Source: Hydractinia symbiolongicarpus (taxonomy: Eukaryota; Cnidaria; Hydrozoa; Anthoathecata; Hydractiniidae). Taken from it: a stretch of 64,000 nt of DNA. This document shows, one piece after another, positions 1 to 11,101 of this stretch. The stretch covers positions 4,714,001-4,778,000 of the forward strand of contig NC_079875.1 in NCBI RefSeq assembly GCF_029227915.1. Reading direction: 5' to 3'. Positions within the stretch are counted from its first letter, which is position 1; each line of letters opens with the position of its first letter. The position numbers and the translations under genes were made by a program. The notes beneath the pieces were generated by a model. It made no database searches and was not told the DNA's origin. It was given only the letters and a program-made list of their open reading frames with translations.

Positions 1-1395
1 TTGACTTCTTTTTATAATACGTTGCTTTGTAACCCAAGGTAAAAACTAAATAAAAAATACGTGTTGGTTTGATTGTGTGTAAACAAAAGTAAAATAGCAT
101 AAATTTTGTGTCAAAAGCTTAAATCGAAATCTTAGCTGGACAATCTCGGGGGTGGGTTGATTTGTGAGTGGCCGACTTAGTATTCAGACTTGTAGCTACA
201 TTTAAAGCTGACCTCATACTAAAAAAAGTTAGTTTCATATAAAAGAGCTTTAAAAAGTTGTCCATGAATTTGTTTACCTTTTGGTAAACTTATTCATTCA
301 AATATGTACAAAATATAACACCTCAAAAAACCCGTAACCCTAAATACACAAGGGTTTTTTTAGGGCTATGATGATAGGCTTTTTCAAATGGCATCAAAGT
401 TATATGGCACACTTAGAGTATGTCATCAAAGAAACAAAATGGCAGCAAAATGTTTCCGCTGATGTCATCACTTTTAATTTAATCCCACCAGAAGCTTAAA
501 ATTTGGCCAAAATATCACTATCTGCTTAAAATTAAATTACTTTAGTTCTGAAAAAAATTTTAACATCCTGTTAAAAGCTTTTTGTAGCCAAATAAATATT
601 ATTTTACATATTTTTGTTTTTTAACTGTGCTCAAAAGTTTAGATATTTATAAACATAAAAAATAAAAAAATGTTGTTTTTTTGTATATAAATGTTTTTTT
701 CTTATCTCGCTAAAAAGTTCTAATTCTTCTTAGAAATATATGTTTTTTTTCATAACGCTAAAAAGTTTTGTTTAGGTAAATATTTAAAAAAAACTAATGC
801 TACTACTTTTTAAAACTTTTAGTAACATTTCTTTATCAACGAAACATATTTTTTAACATACAAAACTTTTAAAAGTTCAAGGTTTAACAACGCAAATGGA
901 AAAACCCTACGCTCAGGACTTTTCCTTTCATGATAAGATTTCGAAAACAAATTAAATTTCAATACCGAAAAAAATCTAAAAATCTCATTGTGAGAACATT
1001 TTGTTTTTGCGATGCAATCTAAAAAAGCTTTTCTATTGCCGTTCTTCGTTCCTAAATTTTAAAAAAGGATTCTAATGAACCTTTTCTATTGCCTTTCTTC
1101 ATTCTTAAACTTTTAAAATGTGACCTAAAAAACATTTTGATCGCTGCTCTTTGTTGCTAACTTTTAAAATGCAATCTAATGAAGCTTTTCTAAAACGAAA
1201 AGACTAAAAACTCTTCGTAACTAGTTGTATGCATAGAAAAAGATATAACTTTTCTTTCATGTGCAGAACAATAACATTTGCATACGCGTTTACTAAATCG
1301 GAGATATATACTTTAACAAATAAATTTATGTGACAGTAAAAGATGTTTGTGTGCTGAAACAATAGAGACGCGAAGACGAATTTGGTTTTGTTGCA
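1..1395. other. Non-coding AT-rich stretch with dispersed repeat
   Basis: No reading frame here looks coding. The part around 360-620 resembles 60330-60560 near the other end of the window: both carry an 'aaatggcagcaa' block, then 'cactatctgctt', 'aattactttagttct' and an AT-rich tail. It is therefore probably a copy of an interspersed non-coding repeat. The 600-1200 part holds loosely repeated phrases ('gctaaaaagtt', 'gcttttctattgcc') typical of decayed repeats. Confidence 0.5.
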
Positions 1396-2612
1396 GGGTG
1401 TGGCACTACAGTTGCAATATTTTTACTCAGACAGCTTCAGGAAAAGTATTTAGGAAAGAGAAAGAATCTCTATTTCGCCTTTGTAGATTTAGAGAAAGCT
1501 TTTGATAGAGTGCCACGTAAAGTTATTTGGTGGGCTATGAGAAAATTAGGTGTGGATGAGTGGCTAGTTACGATGGTACAGTCTATGTACAGCAATGCTA
1601 GAAGTCGTGTCAGGATTAACGATTCACTTAGTGATGAATTTAGTGTAAAAGTTAGTGTACTTCAGGGTTCTGTACTTAGTCCTTTGTTGTTTATTCTAGT
1701 CTTAGAAGCTCTGTCGATGGAGTTCAGAACAGGTTGTCCATGGGAGTTATTGTATGCAGATGATTTGGTTCTCATAGCAGAGTCGATGGAAGAATTAGTT
1801 GAAAAGTTTGAGAAGTGGAAGAAAGGACTAGAAGAGAAAGGGCTAAAGGTAAACACAGCAAAGTCTAAAGTCATGATTAGTAGCATTGCAGCCAAGTGTG
1901 ACCTTGTAGTTGGAAAGTGGCCTTGTGGAGTTTGCAGGAAAGGGGTTGGTAGTAACTCAATTTTGTCAGACTTGCAAGCATTGGGTACATAAGAAGTGCA
2001 GTAGTATTAGTGGAAGGTTAAGAGCTGACATTCAGTTTGTATGCAAGTGTTGCAAAGGTGAGATTATAGAGAATGAAGTATTTCCAGCTTTAATGATGTA
2101 CACAGTGGCTCGCTAGAGATAGTTGAGAACTTCTGTTACTTAGGTGATATGTTGGGCAGTTAAGGGGGTGTTGGAAGAAGTGTTACTTGCAGGATAGGGT
2201 CTGCTTGGAAAAAGTTCAGAGAGTTACTTCCTTTGTTGACTAGCAGAGCCCTGTCAATTAAGGTAAAAGGTAGGTTGTATGAGGCCTGTGTAAGAAGTGT
2301 TATGTTGTACGGTAGTGAGGAGACATGGGCAGTGAAGCAGGAAGATCTTGACCGTTTAGAAAGGAATGATATGAGAATGGTTAGGTGGATGTGTAACGCC
2401 AGTCTGAGAGACAGAAAGAGTTCAGATGAGCTAAGAAGCAGAAGTCTCCGTAGAATTAAAGATTAAAGGTTATAAGGACAGACTTGATACAGAGGAAGTT
2501 GAGTTTAGATCTAACACAGTCTAGATCAGATTGGAAGAGGGTCATTAATATACCCCGTCCAACCCATGCTAGCATGGAAAACAGACATTAAGCCAAGAAT
2601 GATGATGAGAAT
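1396..2612 (+). mobile_element. 5'-truncated LINE (non-LTR retrotransposon), copy 1
   Basis: The sequence enters a reverse transcriptase in mid-domain at about 1396 and runs through the palm motif FVDLEKAFDRVPR (catalytic Asp, about 1475-1515), 'LQGSVLSPLLF' and the active site LLYADDLVL (about 1747-1775). A zinc-finger segment follows (GKWPCGVCRKGV, then CKHWVHKKC and CKCC, about 1910-2065). The C-terminal 'RMVRWMCNASLRDRKSSDEL' region follows. The frame shifts near 1945-1970, a stop sits at 2161-2163, and part of the C-terminal region is deleted near 2450-2475, so the copy is dead. It ends with 'aacccatgctagcatggaaaa' and an ATG-rich tail, the same 3' end as the copies at 17.0 and 54.1 kb. 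Truncation at the 5' side is normal for target-primed LINE insertion. I cannot fix the clade without alignment. Confidence 0.9.
1910..2116 (+). pseudogene. PHD-like zinc-finger segment inside the LINE
   Basis: Between the reverse transcriptase and the C-terminal region the LINE reads CGVC, then after a frame change CQTC, WVHKKC and CKCC. The C-x2-C ... C-x2-C ... H-x2-C ... C-x2-C spacing is that of a PHD/RING-type zinc finger. The first C-x2-C lies in one frame and the rest in another, so this copy is frameshifted. The same block occurs, also frameshifted, at about 54180-54300. Its role in the element is unknown; nucleic acid or chromatin binding is an inference. Confidence 0.7.
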
Positions 2613-3109
2613 GATAAAGGGTAATTAAATTTTGAAACATTTTTTGTGTTAAACCCTTAGCAGCCGTGGTAATTATAAAAGACAATAAGCCACACAAAAA
2701 TTTCATGGGATCGTTAAATCTTACGTGTGGGGCATGAACCCTATTGTTTTTCTGTTTTTGACATGCAAAAATAAATTGTGTATTTAACAAGGGATATATA
2801 ATAAAAACGAAAGTTCTGACGCTACTGAAAGCTTGTGTAAAGGTAATAACTATCGTGCGCATGTAACATCACATTCAGGAGGTACTGTAATCTGAAAAAA
2901 AAAGAAATCAGGTTTATTAATGTGTAAACTTCGCAGGATGATTCCCTGTTGATGTAACAAAGTTTTGTTGTAAGTTAAAGATAATCCTAATTTTTTTTTT
3001 AAGCCAAACAATTCCTATTTTATAAGAACTCATATAAGCGACTAATTATACTGTATGCATAGTTATGTGCAGTTATAGAACTTATAGTACTTATAGCGTA
3101 TACCAACCA
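2613..3109. other. Non-coding, no feature seen
   Basis: AT-rich sequence with no convincing coding frame and no repeat I could match elsewhere in the window. Confidence 0.4.
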
Positions 3110-3380
3110 AATTATGTGAACGTCTTATTCCTTTACTTCACCTTTCTCACGTAACTATCTCTTTTCACTGTCAACAATGGATGGCTATGGCATGGCAACC
3201 TGAGTCTTACGTCTATGATGTACCATATTACCATTTTCACTAGTAAACATTTTAAGCTAAGGTTTTAATTTTGATCTAATTTTTCTTTTATAATTTTGCT
3301 AATAGTTTTTTATTCTATAATGTTTTTATTGTTATTAAACAATAAACTATTTTAACCTATCTGTTTAAAAATATATATAA

Positions 3381-3963
3381 CTAGTCGATAAGGCCCGTGG
3401 AAAAATCCACTTAGGCAGGATAACAGAGAAAAACAACCGTCATTTAAATTTTGATGACGTCAGCAGAGACATGTCAGAACACAAAATGTTTTTTTTCAGA
3501 AATGTGTATGCCTGTTGCCTTCATCGTATAGATCTTGAAACGCTGAGCAAGAAAATGTATAGGATCATGTACTTTTGACAAACGGTTGCAGAGATATTAG
3601 GGTTTAAAGGTTTTTTAATGACGTCATCAACCCGTCCATTCCGAAACGGATTCGGGGACCCAGGTTTGGGAAAATTACCCAAATTGGTCCTAGGTGGTCC
3701 CTAGTTACCCACGCGGTGAAAAATCATTGACGTCACCACCTCGTTTCCAAGTTATTTGGCCTCAAAGTTTTAGGTGCACTGTAATGGCTTCATTAATTTA
3801 ATATAGGATATTGATGTTAAAGTTGTGTTATTTTCGTCGCGTCGTAACGTCAGAAAATTTAACATATTAGACATGCATTTTTCGGCAACATCAAAGGAAA
3901 ATGACGATATCAACTTTGCCTGTTACAGACACACAGACACACTCTCCGTATTATTATAAGAGA
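3381..3963 (-). mobile_element. Non-autonomous Helitron, copy 1
   Basis: Read on the minus strand it starts with TCTCTTATAATAATACGG just after an A and ends with GGGCCTTATCGACTAG just before a T. Upstream of that end is the small hairpin GTGGATTTTTCCAC. A 5' TC, a 3' CTAG, a hairpin near the 3' end and insertion between A and T without target duplication define Helitrons. No Rep/helicase frame fits in 583 bp, so the copy is non-autonomous. The same termini are seen at 51968-55096 and at 55097. Confidence 0.85.
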
Positions 3964-4052
3964 TGATATTTACAAAGTGGTCCCAGTGGAAAGAATTGTA
4001 ATTGTTGTCTAAATGCAAAGTCATTTTTCTGGGCATGCCACTAAAGATATTC

Positions 4053-4054
<2 letters not shown>

Positions 4055-4099
<45 letters not shown>
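4055..4099. repeat. (TTA)n microsatellite
   Basis: About 15 uninterrupted TTA units. Confidence 0.95.
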
Positions 4100-4100
<1 letters not shown>

Positions 4101-4545
4101 TAACACCAAAATTTGTACACTTGTTTACAGCCTAAACATCACATGGGTAGATCACAGATGAGAACATTTTTTGCGCAGTGGTGTTATCACATTTTAATCT
4201 ATTGTTATTTTTGTAATCTTTTATTAACTAGACAGGTTGGAAAATTTTTTTGCACTAATTTTTTTTATCATTACGTGTGCCTTCCTCCACAGATCCCCTT
4301 TGGTAATTCGCTTTACCAAATTTTCCTAATGGTACGTCTCTATTTCGAGCACCATCTGAAACAAGTTACCAAGTATTGCAACCATTTTAATAGTTAAAAA
4401 GACTTTAGAGATTCCAATAGATTTCACATTAGAACATCACGGAATTAGAACGTAAATCAGAAATAGAACATCTTGGTGATATTTTTTGGCTAGACCCTGC
4501 ACAAACGCCCAGTTTGTTCACCGTCATTTTTGCAAAGTTGTTTCT

Positions 4546-5153
4546 GTGGATGGGTTATATTCAAAACCATGGAGTTGTGTGGTGAGTGGGAGTTACCAAA
4601 TCATTCCTAGAGATGTGACACCTCTACCTAAAAATAAAGTTTCGAATGGACTAGTCCATGGCTCACCGCCTGCATTATTTTGCCGGTCAATTTGCGTAAA
4701 AGGTCTGGGGTTTATAAAGAACAAGCGTCACAATGGAAGAAGTCTAGCTATATAACTCTGCAGGAGACTTTTGATTTCCCTTGACATTGATTCAATATAG
4801 GCCAGTAAATGTTACCACAGACCTATATTAACCCCAGCCAGGTTAACCCCAGAGAAAGAGATGGCACACACTGTGTGTGAGCTGTGTTGGGACTGTGTTG
4901 CAGGGGAGTTGTCTGGCAAAAGCAGCACAGCAAAGACACTAAACTTGTGTCTGCTTAGCTCAAAAGGAGCATTAAATATTCTAGGATTCCCCACCTAAGC
5001 CATGATGGCTTTTCCTAGACATAATAGGGCATATTTAAAAGGCTACATCTAGATAATCTAGAGGCTAGCCTAAATCACTTTTTTACTGCGTGGGGACAGT
5101 GAATGTGCAACAAGGCTGCCTATATTGCGCTAATTGTCGATTCTTGCATAAAT
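4546..5153. other. Non-coding, no feature seen
   Basis: Short open stretches occur but none has recognisable protein features. A local pair of 'ttaaccccag' words lies at about 4830-4852. Confidence 0.4.
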
Positions 5154-5156
5154 AAG

Positions 5157-5196
5157 ACAGTCAGGGGAAATCCTCTTAATTAAGCTGTACAGCTTA
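5157..5196 (+). repeat. Left terminal inverted repeat of the 3.8-kb element
   Basis: ACAGTCAGGGGAAATCCTC followed by TTAATTAAGCTGTACAGC. It matches the inverted right end with a single-base indel in the G run and few substitutions. The inner part is itself palindromic around GCTGTACAGC. Confidence 0.8.
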
Positions 5197-5379
5197 TTTT
5201 AGATGTCAGCTTAATTATTTAGTCTTAATTAGGATGTATGATGCAGTCTAATTAGGCAATTTACAGCTTAGTTAAGATGTACAAAACTTTGATCGTCTAA
5301 AACACACATTTAACTGAGTTTTAGCATCTATCAAATCCAATATTTACGTGCATAGCTAGCTACAAACATCTTGCTTAGG

Positions 5380-6215
5380 TAAAGCTAGCCGTACCTAACA
5401 GCCGTACCTAAGCCGTACCTTAGCCGTACGTAACTACACTTTTCTTTTTAAGGTGAGGTAATGTATTTTAATGGAAAAAACTGAGCTAATCGTAGTGGTA
5501 AATTTGTTGTGTCACTGAATTTCTGTTTCTCAATCGCCAATGAACCTGCAAAATACGAAAAATGTTAACGAAACATCTTGCTCTTATAGAAACCAAACAG
5601 GGGAGAGCGCAGGAAGGTGATTCCCAAATCGACAAATTAAGTACGGCTGGCAATAAAAAGGTGGTTAGTACGAGCGGTGAACTTCAATGCGACTTATCAA
5701 GTAAAGTAAAATAAAGGGGATAGGTAAGGAAAAGAGAGGAAAAATATGAAAATTATAAGACAACATATATTTTACGGTTGGGTCCTATCATATAAGAAAC
5801 AACTTTAAAGGCTAAAATATGTACAATAAAAACGAAATTAAGTTAAGTACGGCTAGCTAAAATAAGGTACGGCTGGACCATATTAAGGTACGGCTAGGTC
5901 CTATCGTATAAGAAACATCTTCAAATGCTAAAATTGTTCCATAAAAACGAAATTAGGTTAGGTACGGCTAGCTAAAATAAGGTACGGCTGGAAAATATTA
6001 AGGTACGGCTGGGTCCTATCGTATAAGAAACATCTTCAAATGCTACAAATGTTCCATAAAAACGAAATTAGGTTAGGTACGGCTAGCTAAAATAAGGTAC
6101 GGCTGGACCATATTAAGGTACGGCTGGGTCCTATCGTATAAGAAACATCTTCAAATGCTACAAATGTTCCATAAAAAGAAATTAGGTTAGGTACGGCTAC
6201 CATTGATCAAAATTA
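5380..6215. repeat. TACGGCT subterminal repeat array, left
   Basis: At 5385-5432 the motif reads AGCCGTACC four times in close succession. From about 5640 it reads TACGGCT. At 5850-6215 a unit of about 115 bp ('ggtacggctagctaaaataa', 'ggtcctatcgtataagaaac', 'ccataaaaacgaaattaggt') is repeated in tandem about three times. Motif arrays near transposon ends are common transposase-binding regions; that role is inferred here. Confidence 0.85.
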
Positions 6216-6333
6216 AAGTACGGCTGCACATCTATTTAAAGTAAAATAAATTGTATAGCTGAAAATATAAAAAATATTACCTAAGAAACAAAATGTTTTA
6301 ACAAATACGAACACGATAACATATAATTATATT

Positions 6334-7296
6334 TTAATAAATATCAGTGTCAGATTGATTGCTTACATTCTCTAACGTTTCCATTTCTAGGACCAAATCT
6401 GTAACAGATCTATCCGATCTTGATGCAATATATCGAAACGCTAACAACTGTAAAAGAAAGATGTCGATAAAATCAAAGGTCGTAAAGAGTGATTTAGAGG
6501 TAGCTGTGATAGATACAGGCCAGTTCTGTTTAAAGTCAGTCAGTGTGACTCTTAACCCAATTGCCAAACAATTCACAAAAATACTGGGTAAGAACTTGGC
6601 CAGGTCTTCCTTCCTTGACGCTGCTAATGACATTCTCTCCATATTACTTCGATATTGTCGACTTCTAATGATAGTGGCGATGCTTTTATCGAAGGTTTCA
6701 TCATTGACTGTTGCACAACAGTAAGAACGTATAAAGGACGCTTCAGAACAAATAAATTTCAAAACATGCTTACATATATTTTCAGAAAGTTGATATGAAA
6801 TATCATTTTGAAAAAGACGTTGCATGTCTTTAACTACTTTGTTTGTTGCAATCTCCTTTACAAAAAGTGTTTCGTCTGATGCAACAAGGCACGAAAAATG
6901 CGAGCTTGGATGGCTGTCCAGCGTGATCAGCTTTAAATATGAGAAACGGGACTCTAAAAAGGCTTTAATCTGTCGTAAACAACCATCCGTATTCTCCAAA
7001 TCGATTGCAATCAAACATTGAGCTACCAAAAGCAATTGCCGAAACTTATATGGATAAGTCAGGATGTTTCTCTTGTTCAGAAGACCGAATAGTACTTCGC
7101 AACAAATAGCATGTGTTTGATGAGATTGAGATGTTTCATTTCCCGATTTTTTCAATTTAACAATAGAAAATGTATCTTTTGGATAGATCCCTGTCCTTTG
7201 TAAATAAAGAACATTTGCAAAATGAATAAGTTTTACAAATGTCACACCTGAAATAGAAAATAAGAAGAAATTATATTTATGCTTTTCAAAAAACAT
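6334..7296 (-). CDS. Unidentified protein inside the 3.8-kb element (probable 3' exon)
   Basis: A 320-codon open frame and the only long one in the element. Reading from the 5' side, an ideal splice acceptor (TTTTCTATTTCAG, ending at 7248) falls just inside the frame, so the true exon is probably 6334-7247 with an upstream exon I could not find. The start of that exon reads VTFVKLIHFANVLYLQ then RTGIYPKDTF. This faintly recalls the 'Y.R.iyP...F' signature of HORMA domains, but the rest gave me no family. The C-terminus is rich in Ser, Asp and Glu. No DDE triad, zinc finger or membrane segment stands out. It may be a transposase of unfamiliar type, an accessory protein, or captured cargo. Confidence 0.5.
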   Translation of the reverse strand: MFFEKHKYNFFLFSISGVTFVKLIHFANVLYLQRTGIYPKDTFSIVKLKKSGNETSQSHQTHAICCEVLFGLLNKRNILTYPYKFRQLLLVAQCLIAIDLENTDGCLRQIKAFLESRFSYLKLITLDSHPSSHFSCLVASDETLFVKEIATNKVVKDMQRLFQNDISYQLSENICKHVLKFICSEASFIRSYCCATVNDETFDKSIATIIRSRQYRSNMERMSLAASRKEDLAKFLPSIFVNCLAIGLRVTLTDFKQNWPVSITATSKSLFTTFDFIDIFLLQLLAFRYIASRSDRSVTDLVLEMETLENVSNQSDTDIY

Positions 7297-7924
7297 CTCC
7301 TACTGCTTTAAATCATTTTACTAGAACGAACGTGTACGCATGTGAAGCCGTAAAACAACATAATGCATTTCTAGGTTAAAATTTAGAACAAGTTAAGAAC
7401 AGTATCTTAGTAGGTAAGAACATTTGTCACAAAAATCAAAGCACCTGTGTTACCTGTTTCCTGACTTTAAAGAACGCTTCAAGAACACTTTTAGCCTTAT
7501 AACCTCATTACATTTAAAAAGTTTAAAAACGCTACAAAATAGCAGTGAAGTGACAATAAAACTAACTTGAATTCAAAAACGTTTCATTGCCAATATTGTA
7601 AATTTTGACTTCGTTGATATCAATTAAAAGAATACCATATGGAAGTACAAGGAACACCAAGTCAGTCCTTAAGCTTTTCTTATCTTTTATTGCTGTCTTC
7701 GCCAACATCGATTCTAAGCTTTACCGCATCACTTTCAAAGTAGCATTTTTTTATTTTCCTGTGCAGAAAACAATGTGGAGCCAACCTAGTAGAGCATATT
7801 GCATACAATTTTTTTCTTAACCTCGCCCGCACTTTACTTTACAGTAAACTCTACTTCTTCTACGTACTTATTGTTTTTCGTTTATATTAATTTTTTTTTA
7901 GCATTTGAAGTTGTTTCTTATATA

Positions 7925-8640
7925 ATAAAATCCAGCCTTACCTTAATATGGTCCAGCCGTACCTTATTTTAGCTAGCCGTACCTAACTTAATTTCGTTTT
8001 TATTGAACGTTTTTAGCATTTGAAGTTGTTTCTTATATGATAGGTCCCAGCCGTACCTTAATATTGTCCAGCCGTACCTTATTTTGGTTAGCCGTACCTA
8101 ACATAATTTCGTTTTTATTGAACGTTTTTAGCATTTGAAATTGTTTCTTATATGATAAGACCCAGCTGTACCTTAATATTATCTAGCCGTACCTTATTTT
8201 GGCAACCGTATTTAAATTTAGCCAGCTGTAGTCACTTTTAGCGCTAGCTCTAATATTGTCCGCAGCGTAATAATGTTCAATCTTACTTTACTAATGTTTT
8301 TCATACATTCAATTTTAAAAATCTCTTTTGTATTTGTATTAAAATCATTTTATAAAAATTATAATACATGTAAGATATATTATTATCGGTATTTCTTCAT
8401 TGAGGATTCCCTGGGGGTTACTGGGGCTCGACGATGGAGTGCTCCATTTTGCATCATTTTTATCGGCATAGATATTCACCTAAAAGACGAAATAAAAAGT
8501 TAGACAATTTAACTTTGATATACATTAACTACTAATTTTAAGCTTAGAAGCAAGTGGTCTTACACAGAGCTGCTAATTACGAATTTTCTTAAGTACGGCT
8601 AAGGTACGGCTAAGGTGCGGCTGTTAGGTACGGCTAGCTT
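7925..8640. repeat. TACGGCT subterminal repeat array, right (inverted)
   Basis: The tandem unit of the left array recurs in inverse orientation at about 7925-8232 ('agccgtacctta', 'tttcttatatgataggtccc', 'ttcgtttttattgaacg'). The short-spaced motif cluster recurs inverted at 8590-8640. The whole element is therefore a nested palindrome with matching inner and outer arrays. Confidence 0.85.
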
Positions 8641-8923
8641 TACTTAACCAAACATCTCCAATACATTAGTTTTTTTGTAGCACCGCAGAGATCCGCTAAA
8701 TTTGAAGTTTTAAAAATATCCGCTTAATTAGGATGTATCACGTGACGTGACAGCTTAAATAGACTATCGCTAACAATGAACCATTGTTTATAGTCCAAGC
8801 GGTGATTCTGCTAAAGTTTACATTTTTCGAGAAATCGGGGAAAAACTTTTTCTTCCTCCTAATTTAGATGTATGTCACCTAATTAAGCTGTATGATACAG
8901 CTTATTTAGGAGATCTCCAAATT

Positions 8924-8961
8924 AAGCTATACAGCTTAATTAAGAGGATTTCCCTGACTGT
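8924..8961 (-). repeat. Right terminal inverted repeat of the 3.8-kb element
   Basis: Inverted counterpart of 5157-5196, ending GAGGATTTCCCTGACTGT. It is followed by AAG, the candidate target duplication. Confidence 0.8.
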
Positions 8962-9146
8962 AAGGGGAAAAGAACGGTAGCAATCTCATGTTTGTGCTCA
9001 ACTCAAGTACAGTAGCTCCACTTGGACGCATTTTGATTCAGTACTGTGGTGCCATCTTTATTTACGAATTTTGAACAAAACCACGACCCTCCTCTAATAC
9101 CGGGATAGAGGCCCAGGTTTTCCAAGGGAGAACGGGTGGTGTTCTA

Positions 9147-9351
9147 CAATCAGGGACATAAAATATGTGGCCAAACAACAAAAATACAGGCTCATTATGC
9201 AGAAACTGCCCCCCCTGCTCCCTATATCAATGTTTCAACGAAATTCAGTGCATGACACAAGACAAAACATTGATAGTGGGGGAAAGGGGACTACAGTAGT
9301 TGATTTTTTCATTATTTTTAATGGTTTGGCCACAATTTATGTCCCTGATTG
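9147..9351. repeat. MITE-like inverted repeat
   Basis: CAATCAGGGACATAAA ... GTGGCCAAAC at the left is mirrored by GTTTGGCCAC ... TTTATGTCCCTGATTG at the right, giving arms of about 30 bp around about 145 bp of non-coding sequence. A related word (CAATCCCGGACATAAA) at about 9671 may be another end. I could not find a clear target duplication. Confidence 0.65.
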
Positions 9352-10857
9352 TGGTTTTCTTTCTATCGATTGTTTTATGAGCTTTCAAGCCGTCAGATTC
9401 TTAAAGTACAATAAAATAATTGTGTTAAAAACAATTTCTATGAAAATGTCGCTAGAACGATTTGCTCTGTATAGAAAAATGCCGGTTTTCCACTAGGCGG
9501 CAAGAACGCGCAGAGCTGGCATCTTCAACACAATACAATAGCAGCCCTGTTGTGTCTGCTCCACCTGTCACTTTTTCAATTTCCACTTCTGAAAATTTAT
9601 TTTTAGTATCAAATCAGGCTTTTGGTATAAAGATACCTTACAAAAATCTTATCTTAAAGACATTATCTACAATCCCGGACATAAATTATTGCAAGGGACG
9701 GTGTAAATTCAAAGCTCGTAGCAACACAAGCAATTGAGAGAGCCCTTTCTATGTAAGTAACACGCACTACGAACTTTTCAATGTTTACATTGACATTAGG
9801 ATGCAAGACTTAGGATTTCAGGTTATTTTGTTAGATCCAAAATCAAACAGTGTGCTAATTTGTACTGACGACAGCACATCCAATTTCCGCGATTTTTTTG
9901 GAGCTTGGTGGGTCGTGGAGCGGATTTATGGCAAGGGGTAATAAACAGTATATACGCACTTCGAATCCGTCTAAAATGTTTTGCCCCGAACTCACGTTAC
10001 TTTGGTCGGCAATATGTGAAGTAGTATCTCTAGAGATCAACACTGTAATTGCAATGATCCTTTCTAGAGATGGGCCACTGAATTTATTTTTTGCCTTGCT
10101 TAGAAAACAATGGCGGGATAAACACCTATTTACACTCTACCAATATACTATGACGCCACCATACATGAGGTACAGCAGGACGGTACAGCACGACATAACA
10201 ATAAATTTTCTATTCAGGGCATATCATCGCTCCAAATTTTGTGATACCGCCGGTCTCGAAAAGGTGGGCGAGAAAAATTCTGTGCCAAAAAAACTGAATT
10301 TGTTGCCTCGAATTGCACGAAATAGTTTCTTAAAAGGTAACAAAGTATTTTGAACAAAGTAACGAGTTCTTCCTCACGACATTTTACGATGACCAACTCT
10401 AGAGAAGAGGCTCAAATTACGCCGGTCTCAGAAAGGAGGGTGCAATACTTGATTGTGTATAATGTTTAGAAAAGATAAATAATTTACATGCACGTAAAGT
10501 ATTGTGGATATGCGCATAAATTATTTAAAAAAATATTATACATGCATACATAAGTAATTATTTATATTATTTTGCTTGTTTTTCTTTGTCCATTCTGTAT
10601 CAATTTTGTTGTATTACTAAATTGCAAAGAAATATTTATTTACAACTTGTACAAACTCACTATTCTTCACTAAAATTACTTTTAAATATACTATGTATAC
10701 ACTATGATCTAACTAATAAAACTTAAATTGGCGAAATATTTTTCTATTTAATAATATTTTAGCTATCTATTGCAATGTATGTAGCATATTTAAAGAACTA
10801 TATCAACAAAACATTATTTTTCCATCATATAGCTAGCCACATAAATATCTTTATTCT
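9352..10857. other. Non-coding; open frames without recognisable features
   Basis: Open stretches of up to about 150 codons occur (for example 9898-10353, plus strand), but residue composition and lack of motifs give no reason to call them genes. The phrase 'cgccggtctc' appears twice (about 10249 and 10421). Confidence 0.4.
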
Positions 10858-11101
10858 CCAGAAAAACCAATCGTAATTTTATTTTATATTTCAAAAATGA
10901 AAAAACATTGCCTCTTTTTCTTCTCTTTTCCAAGTTGTTTTAGCACGTACAAAGATTCTAGCATTCCAGTTATTACTTGACAAATTATGAAGTAGTGCAA
11001 CTCGTTTCATACTCGCGGATTGTTTACAAATTTTGAGAATAATTAATGAAAGCAAGGCTACCAATCATATTGAGAATCCGAACTGTGGGGTCCACAGGAT
11101 C
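10858..11101 (+). repeat. Direct repeat R, copy 1
   Basis: Shares with 12655-12895, in the same order, 'cattgcctctttttcttctc', 'ttccaagttgtttt', 'agttattacttgaca', 'catactcgcgg', 'aggctaccaat' and 'gtggggtccaca'. The two copies are diverged by eye about 15-20% and flank the 49-bp minisatellite. They may be copies of one dispersed repeat or old terminal repeats of an element. Confidence 0.75.

Larger units (their letters stand above)
3110..4545. repeat. Dispersed repeat, copy 1 (interrupted by a Helitron)
   Basis: Blocks at about 3115-3240 ('gtgaacgtctt', 'tctcttttcact', 'atgatgtaccatattacc') and 4110-4410 ('cagcctaaacat', 'gggtagatca', 'ccaagtattgcaaccatttt') recur in the same order at 27070-27400, where they lie closer together. 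The extra DNA here includes the Helitron at 3381-3963. The repeat has no coding capacity that I can see. Confidence 0.65.
5157..8961. mobile_element. 3.8-kb inverted-repeat DNA transposon, class unresolved
   Basis: The ends are inverted repeats: ACAGTCAGGGGAAATCCTC at the left and, inverted, ACAGTCAGGGAAATCCTC at the right. Both continue into TTAATTAAGCTGTA. The bases AAG flank both ends (5154-5156 and 8962-8964), consistent with a 3-bp target duplication, though so short a match can be chance. Inside, clusters of TACGGCT repeats are arranged symmetrically in inverted orientation, and long subterminal stretches match (5370-5435 against the inverse of 8586-8650). The only sizeable frame is the minus-strand one at 6334-7296. 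I see no recognisable transposase, so the element may be non-autonomous or may encode an unfamiliar one. Confidence 0.75.

Noticed and set aside
9898-10353. 151-codon plus-strand frame
   Set aside because: No motif, no splice context and composition like chance reading of non-coding DNA.
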